From assembly GCF_004801395.1 (NCBI RefSeq), contig NZ_SSOA01000006.1, positions 1 to 64,000 of the forward strand: a stretch of 64,000 nt of DNA, given 5' to 3'. The notes beneath the pieces were generated by a model, which did no database searches, had not been told where the DNA came from, and worked only from the letters and a program-made list of their open reading frames with translations. How positions within the stretch are numbered: position 1 is the stretch's first letter; each line of letters starts with the position of its first letter. The position numbers and the translations under genes were made by a program. Shown here piece after piece: positions 1 through 8,707 of this stretch. This DNA is from Gillisella terrae (lineage in GTDB: Bacteria > Pseudomonadota > Alphaproteobacteria > Rhizobiales > Rhizobiaceae).

Positions 1-105
1 ATTCCCTATCAGAGCCGTGGAAGACGACCACGTTGATAGGACGGGTGTGGAAGTGCAGCAATGCATGAAGCTTACCGTTACTAATAGCTCGATCGGCTTA
101 ATTGT
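1..105 (+). rRNA. rrl: 23S rRNA, 3' end (partial)
   Basis: The window opens inside the last part of a large-subunit rRNA gene. The bases CTAATAGCTCGATCGGCTT near 81-99 are the usual 3' end in rhizobial 23S genes. The exact end is approximate. The gene continues beyond the left edge. Nothing codes in the spacer from 106 to 208 that leads to 5S. Confidence 0.9.
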
Positions 106-208
106 TCTCATTGATTATGCTCATCAAAAATGAGCCATCTCTTCTGAAAACATCCAGAAGACAAAACGTGTTACAAAATCCAGCTTCTCATCAACATTGC
201 CCTTAGCC

Positions 209-326
209 GACCTGGTGGTCATGGCGGGGCGGCTGCACCCGTTCCCATTCCGAACACGGCCGTGAAACGCCCCTGCGCCAATGGTACTTCGTCTTAAGAC
301 GCGGGAGAGTAGGTCGCTGCCAGGTC
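209..326 (+). rRNA. rrf: 5S rRNA
   Basis: About 118 nt. The 5' GACCTGGTGGTC pairs with the 3' end CCAGGTC, and the internal CCCGTTCCCATTCCGAACACG loop region is the 5S hallmark (read as two adjoining short motifs). It lies about 100 nt after 23S and upstream of tRNA-fMet, which is the normal alphaproteobacterial rrn order. Ends may be off by a few bases. Confidence 0.93.
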
Positions 327-430
327 TGCTAAAGGCAATGTTGATATCAAATCAATCAATCCTTCTCACACAAACATTGGCCTCGCCGAAAACTCAATGG
401 GTCGCTCAAGCGGCCCTTTTGCATTCAAGC

Positions 431-452
431 ATAACGCGGGGTGGAGCAGCCC
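431..452 (+). repeat. Duplicate of the 5' end of tRNA-fMet
   Basis: These 22 bases repeat exactly at 533-554, where they form the first 18 bases of tRNA-fMet plus four bases upstream. After position 452 the copies diverge and no anticodon arm or T arm follows, so this is a fragment and not a second tRNA. CGGGG/CCCCG within it can form a small hairpin. Downstream up to the true tRNA there are two more short perfect hairpins (GGAAGC-ATC-GCTTCC and GGGC-TTCC-GCCC), possibly processing signals. Confidence 0.8.
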
Positions 453-536
453 CGTCCGATCACAGGAAGCATCGCTTCCGAGAACGGACAAAACAAATAA
501 ACGACCGGGCTTCCGCCCAACGTCAGATAACAATAA

Positions 537-613
<77 letters not shown>

Positions 614-622
614 AATATCACA

Positions 623-654
623 AAAAACCCCGTAGCCAACCCTGCGGGGTTTTT
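623..654 (+). terminator. Intrinsic terminator of the rRNA/tRNA operon
   Basis: Perfect 10-bp stem AAAAACCCCG / CGGGGTTTTT with a 12-nt loop, starting 9 nt after the tRNA CCA. The U tract lies on the plus strand. The A run on the other side could let it work for the converging minus-strand operon as well. Between here and 930 there is no gene; bases 868-903 carry half of a dispersed repeat (TTACAGCACC and GTGCGCCATATTTGGTG) seen again near 16240-16275 and 45929-45971. Confidence 0.9.
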
Positions 655-929
655 CGATTCTTGGGCGACGGTACATACAGGCGGAGCGGCTTCGCACCGC
701 AATACAACGCGAACGTGCACAATACAGCAATCCGACACGTCTTGAGCGAAGTCAAAACTGGATAAAACCTGCGGGCAAGGTCATGCCGAAGCATCATCTC
801 AATCGGATGAAGGGTATGGGCGAATGAGTGCTTGTCAGTAAGCGTCGGTATTATCCGCAGATTCAGAGTGTTACAGCACCTTTTGTGCGCCATATTTGGT
901 GAGAGACGCTTTAACATTGCCTGTATTTG

Positions 930-1994
930 TCACGTCGGCAGGACTGTCATCCAACCCGCCTGATCCTCACACATGCCACGTTGCACATCGCGAATATATT
1001 GGGAGAGACGGCCGGCCAGAGTTTGTCTGAAAGGCTCCTGCGGCAATACATACTCTGTTCCACGCCAGGAGAGGCTGGCCACAGGGGCGATGTGGGTGGC
1101 GGTTCCAGTCATAAACACCTCTGCAATGTCATCTTTTTCAATTGCTTTCACCAACGCTGAAATTGAGATTTCCTGCTCTTCAATATCCAACTTCCAGAGG
1201 CGGGCTTGCTGAAGCACAGCGTCGCGTGTGACCCCCGCAAGGATTCGGCCATTCAGCGGTGGCGTCAATAATGTTCCGGCTCGGGTCAGCACAAAAAAAT
1301 TGGTAATTCCAGCCTCCTCAATCCAGTCCTGATGTACGGGATCGAGCCATAGAACATTATCGAAGCCAGCGGCGCGGGCTGCATCGAGAGCAAGGATGGT
1401 TCGGGCGTAATTACCAGCCGTTTTGGCGTCGCCTCCGCCTCGTTGAGAACTTCTGGAAAAATCCTCCGTCACGGTGAGGCGCATTCCCGGATTTCCGGGC
1501 TGGTAAAGATCATCCACCGGTGTGGCAATGGTGAAGAATAGATAGCTTGCCGAACGCCTGACACCGAAGGCAGCCTCATCACCGATCAGCACCGGACGGA
1601 GATAAAGGGAGCCCGTTTCGCTTTGCGGAATCAGATGCTTCTCCTTGAGGACAAGCTGGCTTATTGCATCGAGAAAAAGCGTGCACGGCATTTGGGCCAT
1701 GGCCATGCGTGCCGCTGATGTGCGAAATCGCTCCGCGTTTTTCTCCGGTCGGAAAAGGCCAATCGAGCCATCTTTCCGGGCAAAAGCCTTCATACCTTCA
1801 TAGATAGATTGCCCATAATGCAGCACGAGCGCGCAAGGGTCGAGTTGGAAGCTCTGATAGGGAATGATCTCTGGCGTGTCCCAACCATGCTCTGCATTGT
1901 AGCGGCACACAGCCATGTGGCCCGCGATATATTTTCCGAACCCGAGCGGAGCTGAAAGGCGAGGGTTCTGTTGACTGTCGAGGATGTTTATCAT
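930..1994 (-). CDS. Branched-chain amino acid aminotransferase (class IV, PLP)
   Basis: 354 aa, the usual length for BCATs. Class IV aminotransferases move the amino group between branched-chain amino acids and 2-oxoglutarate. The PLP lysine is seen in GGGDAKTAGNYA (about residue 190), and EEAGITNFF near residue 227 matches the cofactor-binding loop. It is the last gene of a minus-strand operon and starts 17 nt after the flavoprotein stop. Housekeeping ilvE would do the same reaction, but placement behind a radical SAM aminomutase and a flavoprotein suggests a pathway-specific role, for instance donating nitrogen to a modified amino acid. The family is certain; the substrate is not. Confidence 0.88.
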   Translation of the reverse strand: MINILDSQQNPRLSAPLGFGKYIAGHMAVCRYNAEHGWDTPEIIPYQSFQLDPCALVLHYGQSIYEGMKAFARKDGSIGLFRPEKNAERFRTSAARMAMAQMPCTLFLDAISQLVLKEKHLIPQSETGSLYLRPVLIGDEAAFGVRRSASYLFFTIATPVDDLYQPGNPGMRLTVTEDFSRSSQRGGGDAKTAGNYARTILALDAARAAGFDNVLWLDPVHQDWIEEAGITNFFVLTRAGTLLTPPLNGRILAGVTRDAVLQQARLWKLDIEEQEISISALVKAIEKDDIAEVFMTGTATHIAPVASLSWRGTEYVLPQEPFRQTLAGRLSQYIRDVQRGMCEDQAGWMTVLPT

Positions 1995-2011
1995 CAGGCG
2001 TTTTCCTCCAC

Positions 2012-3862
2012 CTATGTCGTTTGAATGCTGTGCTCCGGTTCGCTCAAAAGCGTTTCAAGCAGGTCATCGACCAGGATTTTCGCGTCCTGTAACTGTGTTG
2101 AAGGCCGTCCGGGGCGTGGCAAAGCGTGGGTGTGGAAGCGCGCTCCCTCCGTGACATAGCCGATAGCCCAGGCATTCGGGCTTGGTGTGCCATTCTGTCT
2201 GAGCAGACGCAGACTTCTATTCACATCCAGTCCGTAGGGTTGATAATCGCCATTGCGAAAGGGCCGAGCGAGATCATGGGCGATCAGGCTGCGGGAGAAA
2301 CCGCGTTTATCCTGCATGGGTCGGTGGCCCGATACACGGGCGATGATCAGCACATCTGCTTTTGTGCGCGTCAAACCTTTAGAAAATGGCGTGGAAATGG
2401 TGAAGCATCCGTGGGTTTCATCAAGCTCCACTTTGGCTCCGGGACCGCCAGCCCAATCGATAATACCGGCATCAATCAAGGCCAGCAGTTCGGCATTGCG
2501 GATCAGCGGAGGCCCAAAGGTGACACGATTGGTCATGGCAATGAATTGCTCGACCAGATAGGCGTGAGAATGTGGCAGCAATCCACCGAATTCGATTGCA
2601 GCACTCAGGCCAGCCCGTAGATCTCGGATGGTGTCCGTTGCCGCCTTGAGCGGCGACGACAGATTGCCTTTCAGCGCTTCCTTCAGATCCTCACGCATAT
2701 GGGCGATGATGTCGCGGCGAAAGCTGGCAAGATCAGGTTTTTCCAGCAGATGTCGAGGAAACAGGATGCGGTCTATAATCGCATTTTCCTCATCTGTGGG
2801 CTGAAATCCATCCACGTCTGGCTCCATGCCAAGCTTTGCAGAACGGTAGCCGAAGGCCATATCCTTGCGCAGCAGCGGCATGATGTCCTGTTCGAAATCC
2901 AGCCTGGAATCTCCTGTTTCATTGCGCCGTTTATGCCGGGCGACCTCCACAGCTTGTTTGGTCAGGAACCGTGCCACATGGCCACCATCAACGCCCTTCT
3001 GGTTGATGCCGCGAGCATTGTAAGGCAGCGATTGCCGAGAAAAGAGCCGGATCTTGGGCTCCTGTCCGCAAGGGTGATAACGAAGGTCCGCTGCCGTTCC
3101 GGTGAAACGGCCGCCGCGCCCTAATGTCAGTTCCGTAATGACGTCATAGGCCGTCAGGCCAAGTCCCTGAAGGGCAACCGTTGTGCCGGGATCAATGGTG
3201 GCAAGCTGGCCTGTCGGGTAAACGCAGGGGAAATAGGCAAGTCTTGGATTTTTGTCGCGCTGCGTGTTCACAAAATCCAGACGCTTTTGATCCTCAATCC
3301 CCGGCATTGTCTCGCAATGGCCGGTGGCAACGATCAGACCATCGAAGGCAAGCTGGCTGCCATTTTCCAAAACAACGGCTTTGCCCCCCTTGGCGATCTC
3401 CATGGCCAGTTGCCGATGCTCCACCACTTTCAGTCTTGCAGGAGCCTGCTCGACAATCCGGCGAAAGGAGAACGCCAGATACTCTCCGAGCATGGCGCGT
3501 GGCAGATAATCCAGATCGCCTATGGGATCTCCTTCATCGGGGCCCGCCTTCTCATAGGACATGCCCATGCGGCGATAGCCTTGCGCCCGCGCCCATTCGG
3601 TAAAGGATGGGCCTGATGGGCCGGAGCGCGGATCCTCTGGATTGATGCTGGAAAAGCTGGTGACTTGCGATGCGAGCGTATTGGTCAGCAGCAACCGGGA
3701 CTGGTCCGGCGGATGCGCGCCCGCCCCTGCCACGCCGGGATCAACAAGATGGACTGTGATTGCGGGCAGATGTGGATTTTCTTTGATTTTCCAGCAGAGA
3801 CGCTCAATGACGTTAAGCGCGCGTGGCCCGGCACCAATGATGACGATGGACAGATTTCTCAT
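2012..3862 (-). CDS. FAD/NAD(P)-binding flavoprotein (NAD_binding_9 type)
   Basis: 616 aa. The N-terminus VIIGAGPRALNVIERL is the dinucleotide site typical of the NAD_binding_9 group. TNTLASQVTSFS near residue 60 and VATGH near 178 are further family marks, and GLGLTAYDV near 234 looks like the NAD(P)H Rossmann site. Members are poorly described. From memory, some flavin N-oxygenases in nitroso and diazo pathways (CreE/FzmM type) belong to or near this family, but I could not verify this. The start overlaps the aminomutase stop by 4 nt (ATGA), so the two are translationally coupled. The reaction is unknown; N- or C-oxygenation of an amino acid is an inference from context. Confidence 0.75.
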   Translation of the reverse strand: MRNLSIVIIGAGPRALNVIERLCWKIKENPHLPAITVHLVDPGVAGAGAHPPDQSRLLLTNTLASQVTSFSSINPEDPRSGPSGPSFTEWARAQGYRRMGMSYEKAGPDEGDPIGDLDYLPRAMLGEYLAFSFRRIVEQAPARLKVVEHRQLAMEIAKGGKAVVLENGSQLAFDGLIVATGHCETMPGIEDQKRLDFVNTQRDKNPRLAYFPCVYPTGQLATIDPGTTVALQGLGLTAYDVITELTLGRGGRFTGTAADLRYHPCGQEPKIRLFSRQSLPYNARGINQKGVDGGHVARFLTKQAVEVARHKRRNETGDSRLDFEQDIMPLLRKDMAFGYRSAKLGMEPDVDGFQPTDEENAIIDRILFPRHLLEKPDLASFRRDIIAHMREDLKEALKGNLSSPLKAATDTIRDLRAGLSAAIEFGGLLPHSHAYLVEQFIAMTNRVTFGPPLIRNAELLALIDAGIIDWAGGPGAKVELDETHGCFTISTPFSKGLTRTKADVLIIARVSGHRPMQDKRGFSRSLIAHDLARPFRNGDYQPYGLDVNRSLRLLRQNGTPSPNAWAIGYVTEGARFHTHALPRPGRPSTQLQDAKILVDDLLETLLSEPEHSIQTT

Positions 3863-5289
3863 GCACCCATTCCTAACAGAGGTTGGCCCATCAGAGGCTG
3901 GCTCTGGCCGTGCATGTCCGAGGCGGCGTCCGTCAGTTTTCGATAGTCTTCGTGAAAAAAGAACTCGTTTTCCGAGCCGGAAGGCTGGAGGTCATCCAAC
4001 CAGCGGGCATTTTGCGAATATTTCGCCAGAAACGGGCGGTTGAGCCATTCCTTTTTGCGGGCCTGAAGGAAGGAAAGGACAAAGTGCTCGCTCCCGCCAT
4101 GGGTCAGCCTGCCCAGCACATGCACCTTGCCGGGGCCAGCACTCATCACCGGGCCGCGGGCCGTTCTGCAAATGCCCGATACGGCGGCGTGAGCCTCCTG
4201 ATAGATGGACAGGGCGCGATCAACGTCAATGCCGAAATAGTGGTGAGCGCCGGTATCGCGCTCCATGAAGGCGTAATAGGGAATGATGCCCATGGCCACT
4301 TGATCCTTCCACATCCGGCTCCAGATTGCGGCGTCATCATTGATATGGCGAAGAATGGGGCTTTGGCTGCGCAGAACAGCACCGGCCTTGCGCAATGCGG
4401 CAATGGCCTGCTGCACCGGCTCTGGCTGCAATTCCCGCCAATGATTGACATGAACCATAATCGCCACATGCTTGCCAGCGTTGGTGAGGCGCGTGATCAG
4501 GTCCAGCAGGGCAGGGGCGTCTTTGTCGTGCAGGAAACGATGCGGATGATAGGTCAGCGCCTTGGTTCCCAGCCGGATATTACGGATATGATCAAATTCA
4601 GGCGCAAGGAGCGGTTCCAGATAGACGCTCAGGCGTCGCGTGGTCATCACCATGGGGTCACCACCGGTCATCAGGATGTCGCTGATTTCGGGTTTGGCCC
4701 GCAGGTAGCTCAACATCTGGGCTGCCTCATCCGCTTCGAATTTCTCAGCACCTGTCTGCACGAATTGCGGCCAGCGGAAGCAAAAGGTGCAATAGGAATG
4801 ACAGGTCTGACCCTGCTTGGCAAAAAACAGCGCGGTTTCGTGATATTTATGCTGGACCCCCTCCACATGCTGCCCCTCAAACATCGGAATATTGATGAGC
4901 TGGTTTGAGCTGTGCGGGTTCATGCTGTTGCGGATGCGCAGAACTTCAGCAGCTATGGCATCATCGTCGCCGCTGTTTTGCAAGCGGGTCAGGATAGCCA
5001 GATCATCCGGCAGCAACATGTCTGGATGGGGAAAAACCAGCCGGAACATCGGGTCGTTCTCGGCATTGTCCCAATCGATGAGGTGCTCCAGCACATAGCT
5101 ATTGACCTTGAAAGGAAAAACCAGCGCGGCAAGACGAATGCCTGCCACCAGTTCCGGCGCAAGCCGTTCGAGTTGCGGTACATGATCGAGGCGGTGATTG
5201 GCGTAGTAGATGATTTTTCCGGCATCGCCAGCGCTTTTGATCGGCAGGGTCGGGGCTGCTGCAATTGGATTGCGGGCTGTGGTGTCCAT
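3859..5289 (-). CDS. KamA-family radical SAM amino acid 2,3-aminomutase
   Basis: 476 aa, longer than lysine 2,3-aminomutase (about 416). The 4Fe-4S/SAM motif CHSYCTFC (CxxxCxxC) is near residue 163, followed by MTGGDPM. HVNHWRE and LRHINDD match the KamA barrel, and AGPGK near residue 393 supplies the PLP lysine. KamA enzymes shift the alpha-amino group to the beta carbon. Compared with lysine aminomutase as I recall it, the aspartate of YQCDLSEG is kept (MERDTG), but the aspartate just before the PLP-lysine loop is serine (MSAGPGK), so lysine may not be the substrate. It lies 86 nt after the flavin oxidase gene and overlaps the next gene by 4 nt. Confidence 0.85.
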   Translation of the reverse strand: MDTTARNPIAAAPTLPIKSAGDAGKIIYYANHRLDHVPQLERLAPELVAGIRLAALVFPFKVNSYVLEHLIDWDNAENDPMFRLVFPHPDMLLPDDLAILTRLQNSGDDDAIAAEVLRIRNSMNPHSSNQLINIPMFEGQHVEGVQHKYHETALFFAKQGQTCHSYCTFCFRWPQFVQTGAEKFEADEAAQMLSYLRAKPEISDILMTGGDPMVMTTRRLSVYLEPLLAPEFDHIRNIRLGTKALTYHPHRFLHDKDAPALLDLITRLTNAGKHVAIMVHVNHWRELQPEPVQQAIAALRKAGAVLRSQSPILRHINDDAAIWSRMWKDQVAMGIIPYYAFMERDTGAHHYFGIDVDRALSIYQEAHAAVSGICRTARGPVMSAGPGKVHVLGRLTHGGSEHFVLSFLQARKKEWLNRPFLAKYSQNARWLDDLQPSGSENEFFFHEDYRKLTDAASDMHGQSQPLMGQPLLGMGA

Positions 5290-5375
5290 GCTCGTCGCCT
5301 TTCATGATAAGGGTCGCCAGGCCCGATACGGCCAGCAACAGAATTTTTGAAACAGGATGGAATTGCGGTATTATA

Positions 5376-6515
5376 TTACCGTATTTCTCGCATGAGCCCT
5401 TCTGCTGCCAGTTGCTCGGCCACAGAGTGAGCAAGGGCGAGGCAGCAGGTCATGCCGGGGCTTTCGATCCCAAAGAGATTGACCAATCCCTCCAGGCCAT
5501 GGGTTGCCGCCGTCTGGATGATCCAGTCTTGCGGGTCGCCGGGCTTGCCGATCTTGCAACGAATGCCAGAATAAGCAGGCATCAGACGTCCCTCCTTCAG
5601 TCCGGGCCAGAATGTGCGAATGGAGGAGTAGAAGGCATCTGCCCGCTGGGGATCGACATCGTAGGAAATGCGATCCACCATTTCGACATCCGGGCCAAAC
5701 TTGGCTTGGCCATCCAGATCCAGCGTCAGATGAACACCGAGGCCGATGGGTCCGGGCAGCGGATAGATCAGATGCGAGAATGGCGTGCCGCCCTGGCAGG
5801 TGAAGAAATTGCCCCGCGCCAGATAGCTTTCCGGGATCAGATTTGAGGGCATATCCTCAATCCGCGCCGCGAGTTGAGGTGCTTCGATGCCGGCGCTATT
5901 GATCAGCACGCGGCAGCCAAGGCGCGTCAGGCTTCCGCCGCTGTCCACCGTCAGCGACCAATGCCCCTTGTGTCTGGAAAGGTTAAGAACCCGGCTGGAC
6001 AAGGCAAAGGTTGCACCATGCGAGGCGGCGTCAAGTTCCAGCGCCTGAAGCAGGGCCATCACATCAATGACACCCGTGGAGGGTGACCAGAGGCCTGCCG
6101 CACCGGTCAGCTCTGGCTCCATCCGGCGCAGTTCTGCTCCGGTGAGCATGTCAACATCCGTGATGCCGCAGGCCTGCGCGCGTGCCTGCATGGTTTGCAG
6201 TTTTGCTGTTTCACGGTCTTCGGTGGCGACAACGATCTTGCCGACGCGCTTGTGTGGAATATTGCGCTGCTCGGCAAAACGATAGAGTTGCTGCTTGCCC
6301 TCGTGGCATAGTTTGGCCTTGAGACTGTTTTCCGAATAATAGAAACCGGCATGTATCACACCGCTGTTGCGGCTGGATTGATGCTGTCCCGCTGCCTTTT
6401 CCTGATCCAGTACCAGCACATCAAGGCCCCGGCTGGCCAGTTCGCGGGCAATCGCCACGCCGATAACGCCAGCACCGACAATGACGGTGTCGATGAAATA
6501 ATCGTCTCCGCTCAT
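5376..6515 (-). CDS. L-2-hydroxyglutarate oxidase-like FAD enzyme (DAO superfamily)
   Basis: 379 aa. The N-terminal FAD site is VIVGAGVIGVAIARELASRG, and SSRNSGVIHAGFYY near residue 48 is characteristic of LhgO/YgaF enzymes, which oxidise L-2-hydroxyglutarate to 2-oxoglutarate. Its start overlaps the hydrolase stop (ATGA). In other bacteria lhgO is paired with the dioxygenase CsiD for glutarate catabolism; here a TauD-type dioxygenase begins the operon, so a similar hydroxylate-then-oxidise sequence on another acid is possible. The substrate in this setting is inferred only. Confidence 0.82.
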   Translation of the reverse strand: MSGDDYFIDTVIVGAGVIGVAIARELASRGLDVLVLDQEKAAGQHQSSRNSGVIHAGFYYSENSLKAKLCHEGKQQLYRFAEQRNIPHKRVGKIVVATEDRETAKLQTMQARAQACGITDVDMLTGAELRRMEPELTGAAGLWSPSTGVIDVMALLQALELDAASHGATFALSSRVLNLSRHKGHWSLTVDSGGSLTRLGCRVLINSAGIEAPQLAARIEDMPSNLIPESYLARGNFFTCQGGTPFSHLIYPLPGPIGLGVHLTLDLDGQAKFGPDVEMVDRISYDVDPQRADAFYSSIRTFWPGLKEGRLMPAYSGIRCKIGKPGDPQDWIIQTAATHGLEGLVNLFGIESPGMTCCLALAHSVAEQLAAEGLMREIR

Positions 6516-7375
6516 GCTGGAACCTTTCTCGCCGCAAATTGCTGGCGGATCAGCACAGCCGGATCGATGAGAGGTTCTTGGTGCAGCAGCGCAATACTCT
6601 CAAAATCGGCATGGGCTGGAAAAACCGACATGATCAATGGGTCATGTCCCGGAATGACATGGGCGAGGGATCCGCCCGCAAGCCGGTGGATGATATCGAA
6701 GGCCTCCAGCGCTTGCGGAAAGCTGTCGAGGATCGGAAACGGGCTTTTGTTTGCAAAATTTGCATAAAAATGGGCTGCATCCGAGGCCAAAACAATCTGG
6801 CCCCGTTGGGTGTTGATATTCACCGTCATGCTGCCGGGCGTATGTCCGCCCACCTTGCTGACGCTGATGCCGGGAAACAGGATGGCATCGCCCTTCAGCA
6901 AAGCCACGCGCCCTTCGAAAAGCGGCACCAGAAAGGCCTGAACATCTTCGCGGTTGTAGATTTTGCTCACGCCGCGGTGAAGCATGGCACGTCCCGTGCA
7001 AAAGGCCAATTCATCCGCCTGCACATGAAAGCGGGCATTGGGAAAAAGCCCGATATTGCCGGCATGATCCCAATGAAGATGGGTCATGATAACATCGGTT
7101 ACATCTTCGGCCGCAATGCCAAGATCAGCCAGATGACGCTCCACAGGACGCAGCATCCTTCGGCCCCGACGCTCAGACGCCTCTTGATTGAAACAGGTAT
7201 CCACCACGATAAGGCGGCCATTTCCCTCGATGATCCAGAAAATATAATCCTGAGGCATGGGCAGGTCCGCATCCGCGGGCATACTGTCAAAGAAAAAATT
7301 CGTGCCGACTGTGCGTTGCGGATCGGCTGCAACCCGCAACGAAAGCACCCTGTATTGAGGAGCGATCATATCCAT
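6512..7375 (-). CDS. MBL-fold metallohydrolase (AHL-lactonase-like)
   Basis: 287 aa from an ATG that overlaps the upstream stop as TGATG. The zinc motif is THLHWDHAGN near residue 105, with later histidines in GGHTPGSM and PGHDPL. This arrangement resembles the AttM/AiiA lactonase group of the metallo-beta-lactamase superfamily, which hydrolyses lactones and related esters. A quorum-quenching role is possible given the LuxR gene at 15088, but the operon position points to a hydrolytic or detoxifying step in the same pathway as its neighbours. Confidence 0.83.
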   Translation of the reverse strand: MDMIAPQYRVLSLRVAADPQRTVGTNFFFDSMPADADLPMPQDYIFWIIEGNGRLIVVDTCFNQEASERRGRRMLRPVERHLADLGIAAEDVTDVIMTHLHWDHAGNIGLFPNARFHVQADELAFCTGRAMLHRGVSKIYNREDVQAFLVPLFEGRVALLKGDAILFPGISVSKVGGHTPGSMTVNINTQRGQIVLASDAAHFYANFANKSPFPILDSFPQALEAFDIIHRLAGGSLAHVIPGHDPLIMSVFPAHADFESIALLHQEPLIDPAVLIRQQFAARKVPA

Positions 7376-8121
7376 CAAGCAATCCAGTAACGGGTGAGAT
7401 GGCGGGCGGAATCGGCATAGTCACCGCGACCGTGGATCAGGCGGTGGTTGTTCCACACCATCATGCAACCATCGGGGATCAGCACCGGAGTGAGGTTGTT
7501 GGCAAACCACGCTTCGCCCTGCTCGGCGATGCGGGCAAGCGGTGCATCCTTGAGGCGATCGGCATTGGCCACATCCGTTGCGCTCGGATTGACGTTGCCG
7601 TAGCGGAAAAGATTGTAGCTGAACCTCATAACCGCCTGGCCGTTTTGCTCCTCCCGGATCTTGGCCGAAAACGTCTTGTGATCGCCCTCGCCAGGCTTTG
7701 AAGCCGCTACGAATTGAATCTGGTTTTCATCTGCCCAGATGCGCAGATCGGCATCGAGAACATGATCATAAAATCTAACGCCATCGGCCAGCAGGGTCTG
7801 CCCCTTGCCGCAGCGTGCCTGACGGTGGCAATAAAGGGCGAGATATTTCGGCGGAGGCTGGTAACCGGGAGCCTCCGTATGCGCACCCAAACCATTCATG
7901 CTCTGGCTGTAGGGGGCGTCATCAAAACCCGCCTTGTAGGTCACATCAAAGGTGAGCTGGCCATTATATTGCGGCAAAAGCTTTCCAAGTCGGCTCAACG
8001 TATCGGCAGGATCGTTGGCGATGGCATCTGGACGAAGGATGGACCAGCCACGCTCCTCCAACTCTGGAAGGAATGTCTCAAACGAGCGGATTTCAAAGTT
8101 CTGTTCAGCAATATTTGACAT
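7375..8121 (-). CDS. TauD/clavaminate-synthase-like 2-oxoglutarate dioxygenase
   Basis: 248 aa. The iron triad is H-T-E in GLGAHTEAPG (about residue 87) and the histidine in NNHRLIHGRGDY near the end; an arginine in RHLTRYWI would bind 2-oxoglutarate. I chose the ATG at 8121, preceded by GGGGAAAA on the minus strand, because upstream in-frame sequence is unlike the family. These enzymes hydroxylate, desaturate or halogenate small acids and amino acids. It is the first gene of the six-gene minus-strand operon, so its promoter should lie in the AT-rich gap before 8708. Confidence 0.82.
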   Translation of the reverse strand: MSNIAEQNFEIRSFETFLPELEERGWSILRPDAIANDPADTLSRLGKLLPQYNGQLTFDVTYKAGFDDAPYSQSMNGLGAHTEAPGYQPPPKYLALYCHRQARCGKGQTLLADGVRFYDHVLDADLRIWADENQIQFVAASKPGEGDHKTFSAKIREEQNGQAVMRFSYNLFRYGNVNPSATDVANADRLKDAPLARIAEQGEAWFANNLTPVLIPDGCMMVWNNHRLIHGRGDYADSARHLTRYWIA

Positions 8122-8707
8122 TTTTTCCCCGAAGCAAAGGCATGCGCAGCAAAGCGGATGGCGCGTTGCAATCACGACATGCGAAAAAAGATTGAGCCGG
8201 GATGAATTACAGCGATCACTCCCGGCAAATGATCGAGTGCGGTGTCTTTTACAAAACAAACAACCGGAAAGTGAAGATTTAATATTTTGAAATACTTGAA
8301 TATATATTAGAAAATATATTATTTTTTCTTGTTTAATGTTATGAAGTACTTAAATTAACTTAAGGTGTTATGTTTGCAGAATAATTCTGGTTGCTCTTGG
8401 CGTGGCGCCCTCAGATCATGCCGAAGTGCTGGTTGCACCGCTTGTGATTTTGTGATGTCTTGCATCAGATTTATCTGAAAATCGGTTCCCACCTTCCGGT
8501 CCGATGCTCTAACACTATGGAAAAAGACGATAATCTTGACCGGTCGATAGGGGGCGGCTTGAGTGTCGCCACCTTGTTTGATGCATTTGAGATATTTGCA
8601 ATGTCTTCAAGGTGAGGATGCTCTCGCATCTTCGAGCCTTGGTATTAGAAGCCGCAACAACACCTCTCAATATGCAGACTGGTCAATTTAAATACTGGAG
8701 ATAATTG
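8122..8707. other. AT-rich divergent intergenic region
   Basis: There is no supportable gene. It separates the minus-strand operon from a divergent plus-strand GST gene, so it should hold both promoters. Bases 8278-8370 are very AT-rich, with ATATATTAGAAAATATATT at about 8300-8318 forming a near palindrome. I see no clear operator or riboswitch. Confidence 0.6.

Noticed and set aside
431-475. A second tRNA gene between 5S and tRNA-fMet
   Set aside because: Only the acceptor and part of the D arm are present; no anticodon or T arm follows.
618-929. Small reading frames between the tRNA terminator and the aminotransferase gene
   Set aside because: They lie on the terminator and a dispersed repeat and have no ribosome site or recognisable product.
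6512-7375. A quorum-quenching lactonase paired with the LuxR gene
   Set aside because: The motif is shared by many MBL hydrolases and the gene is embedded in a metabolic operon 8 kb away from the LuxR gene.
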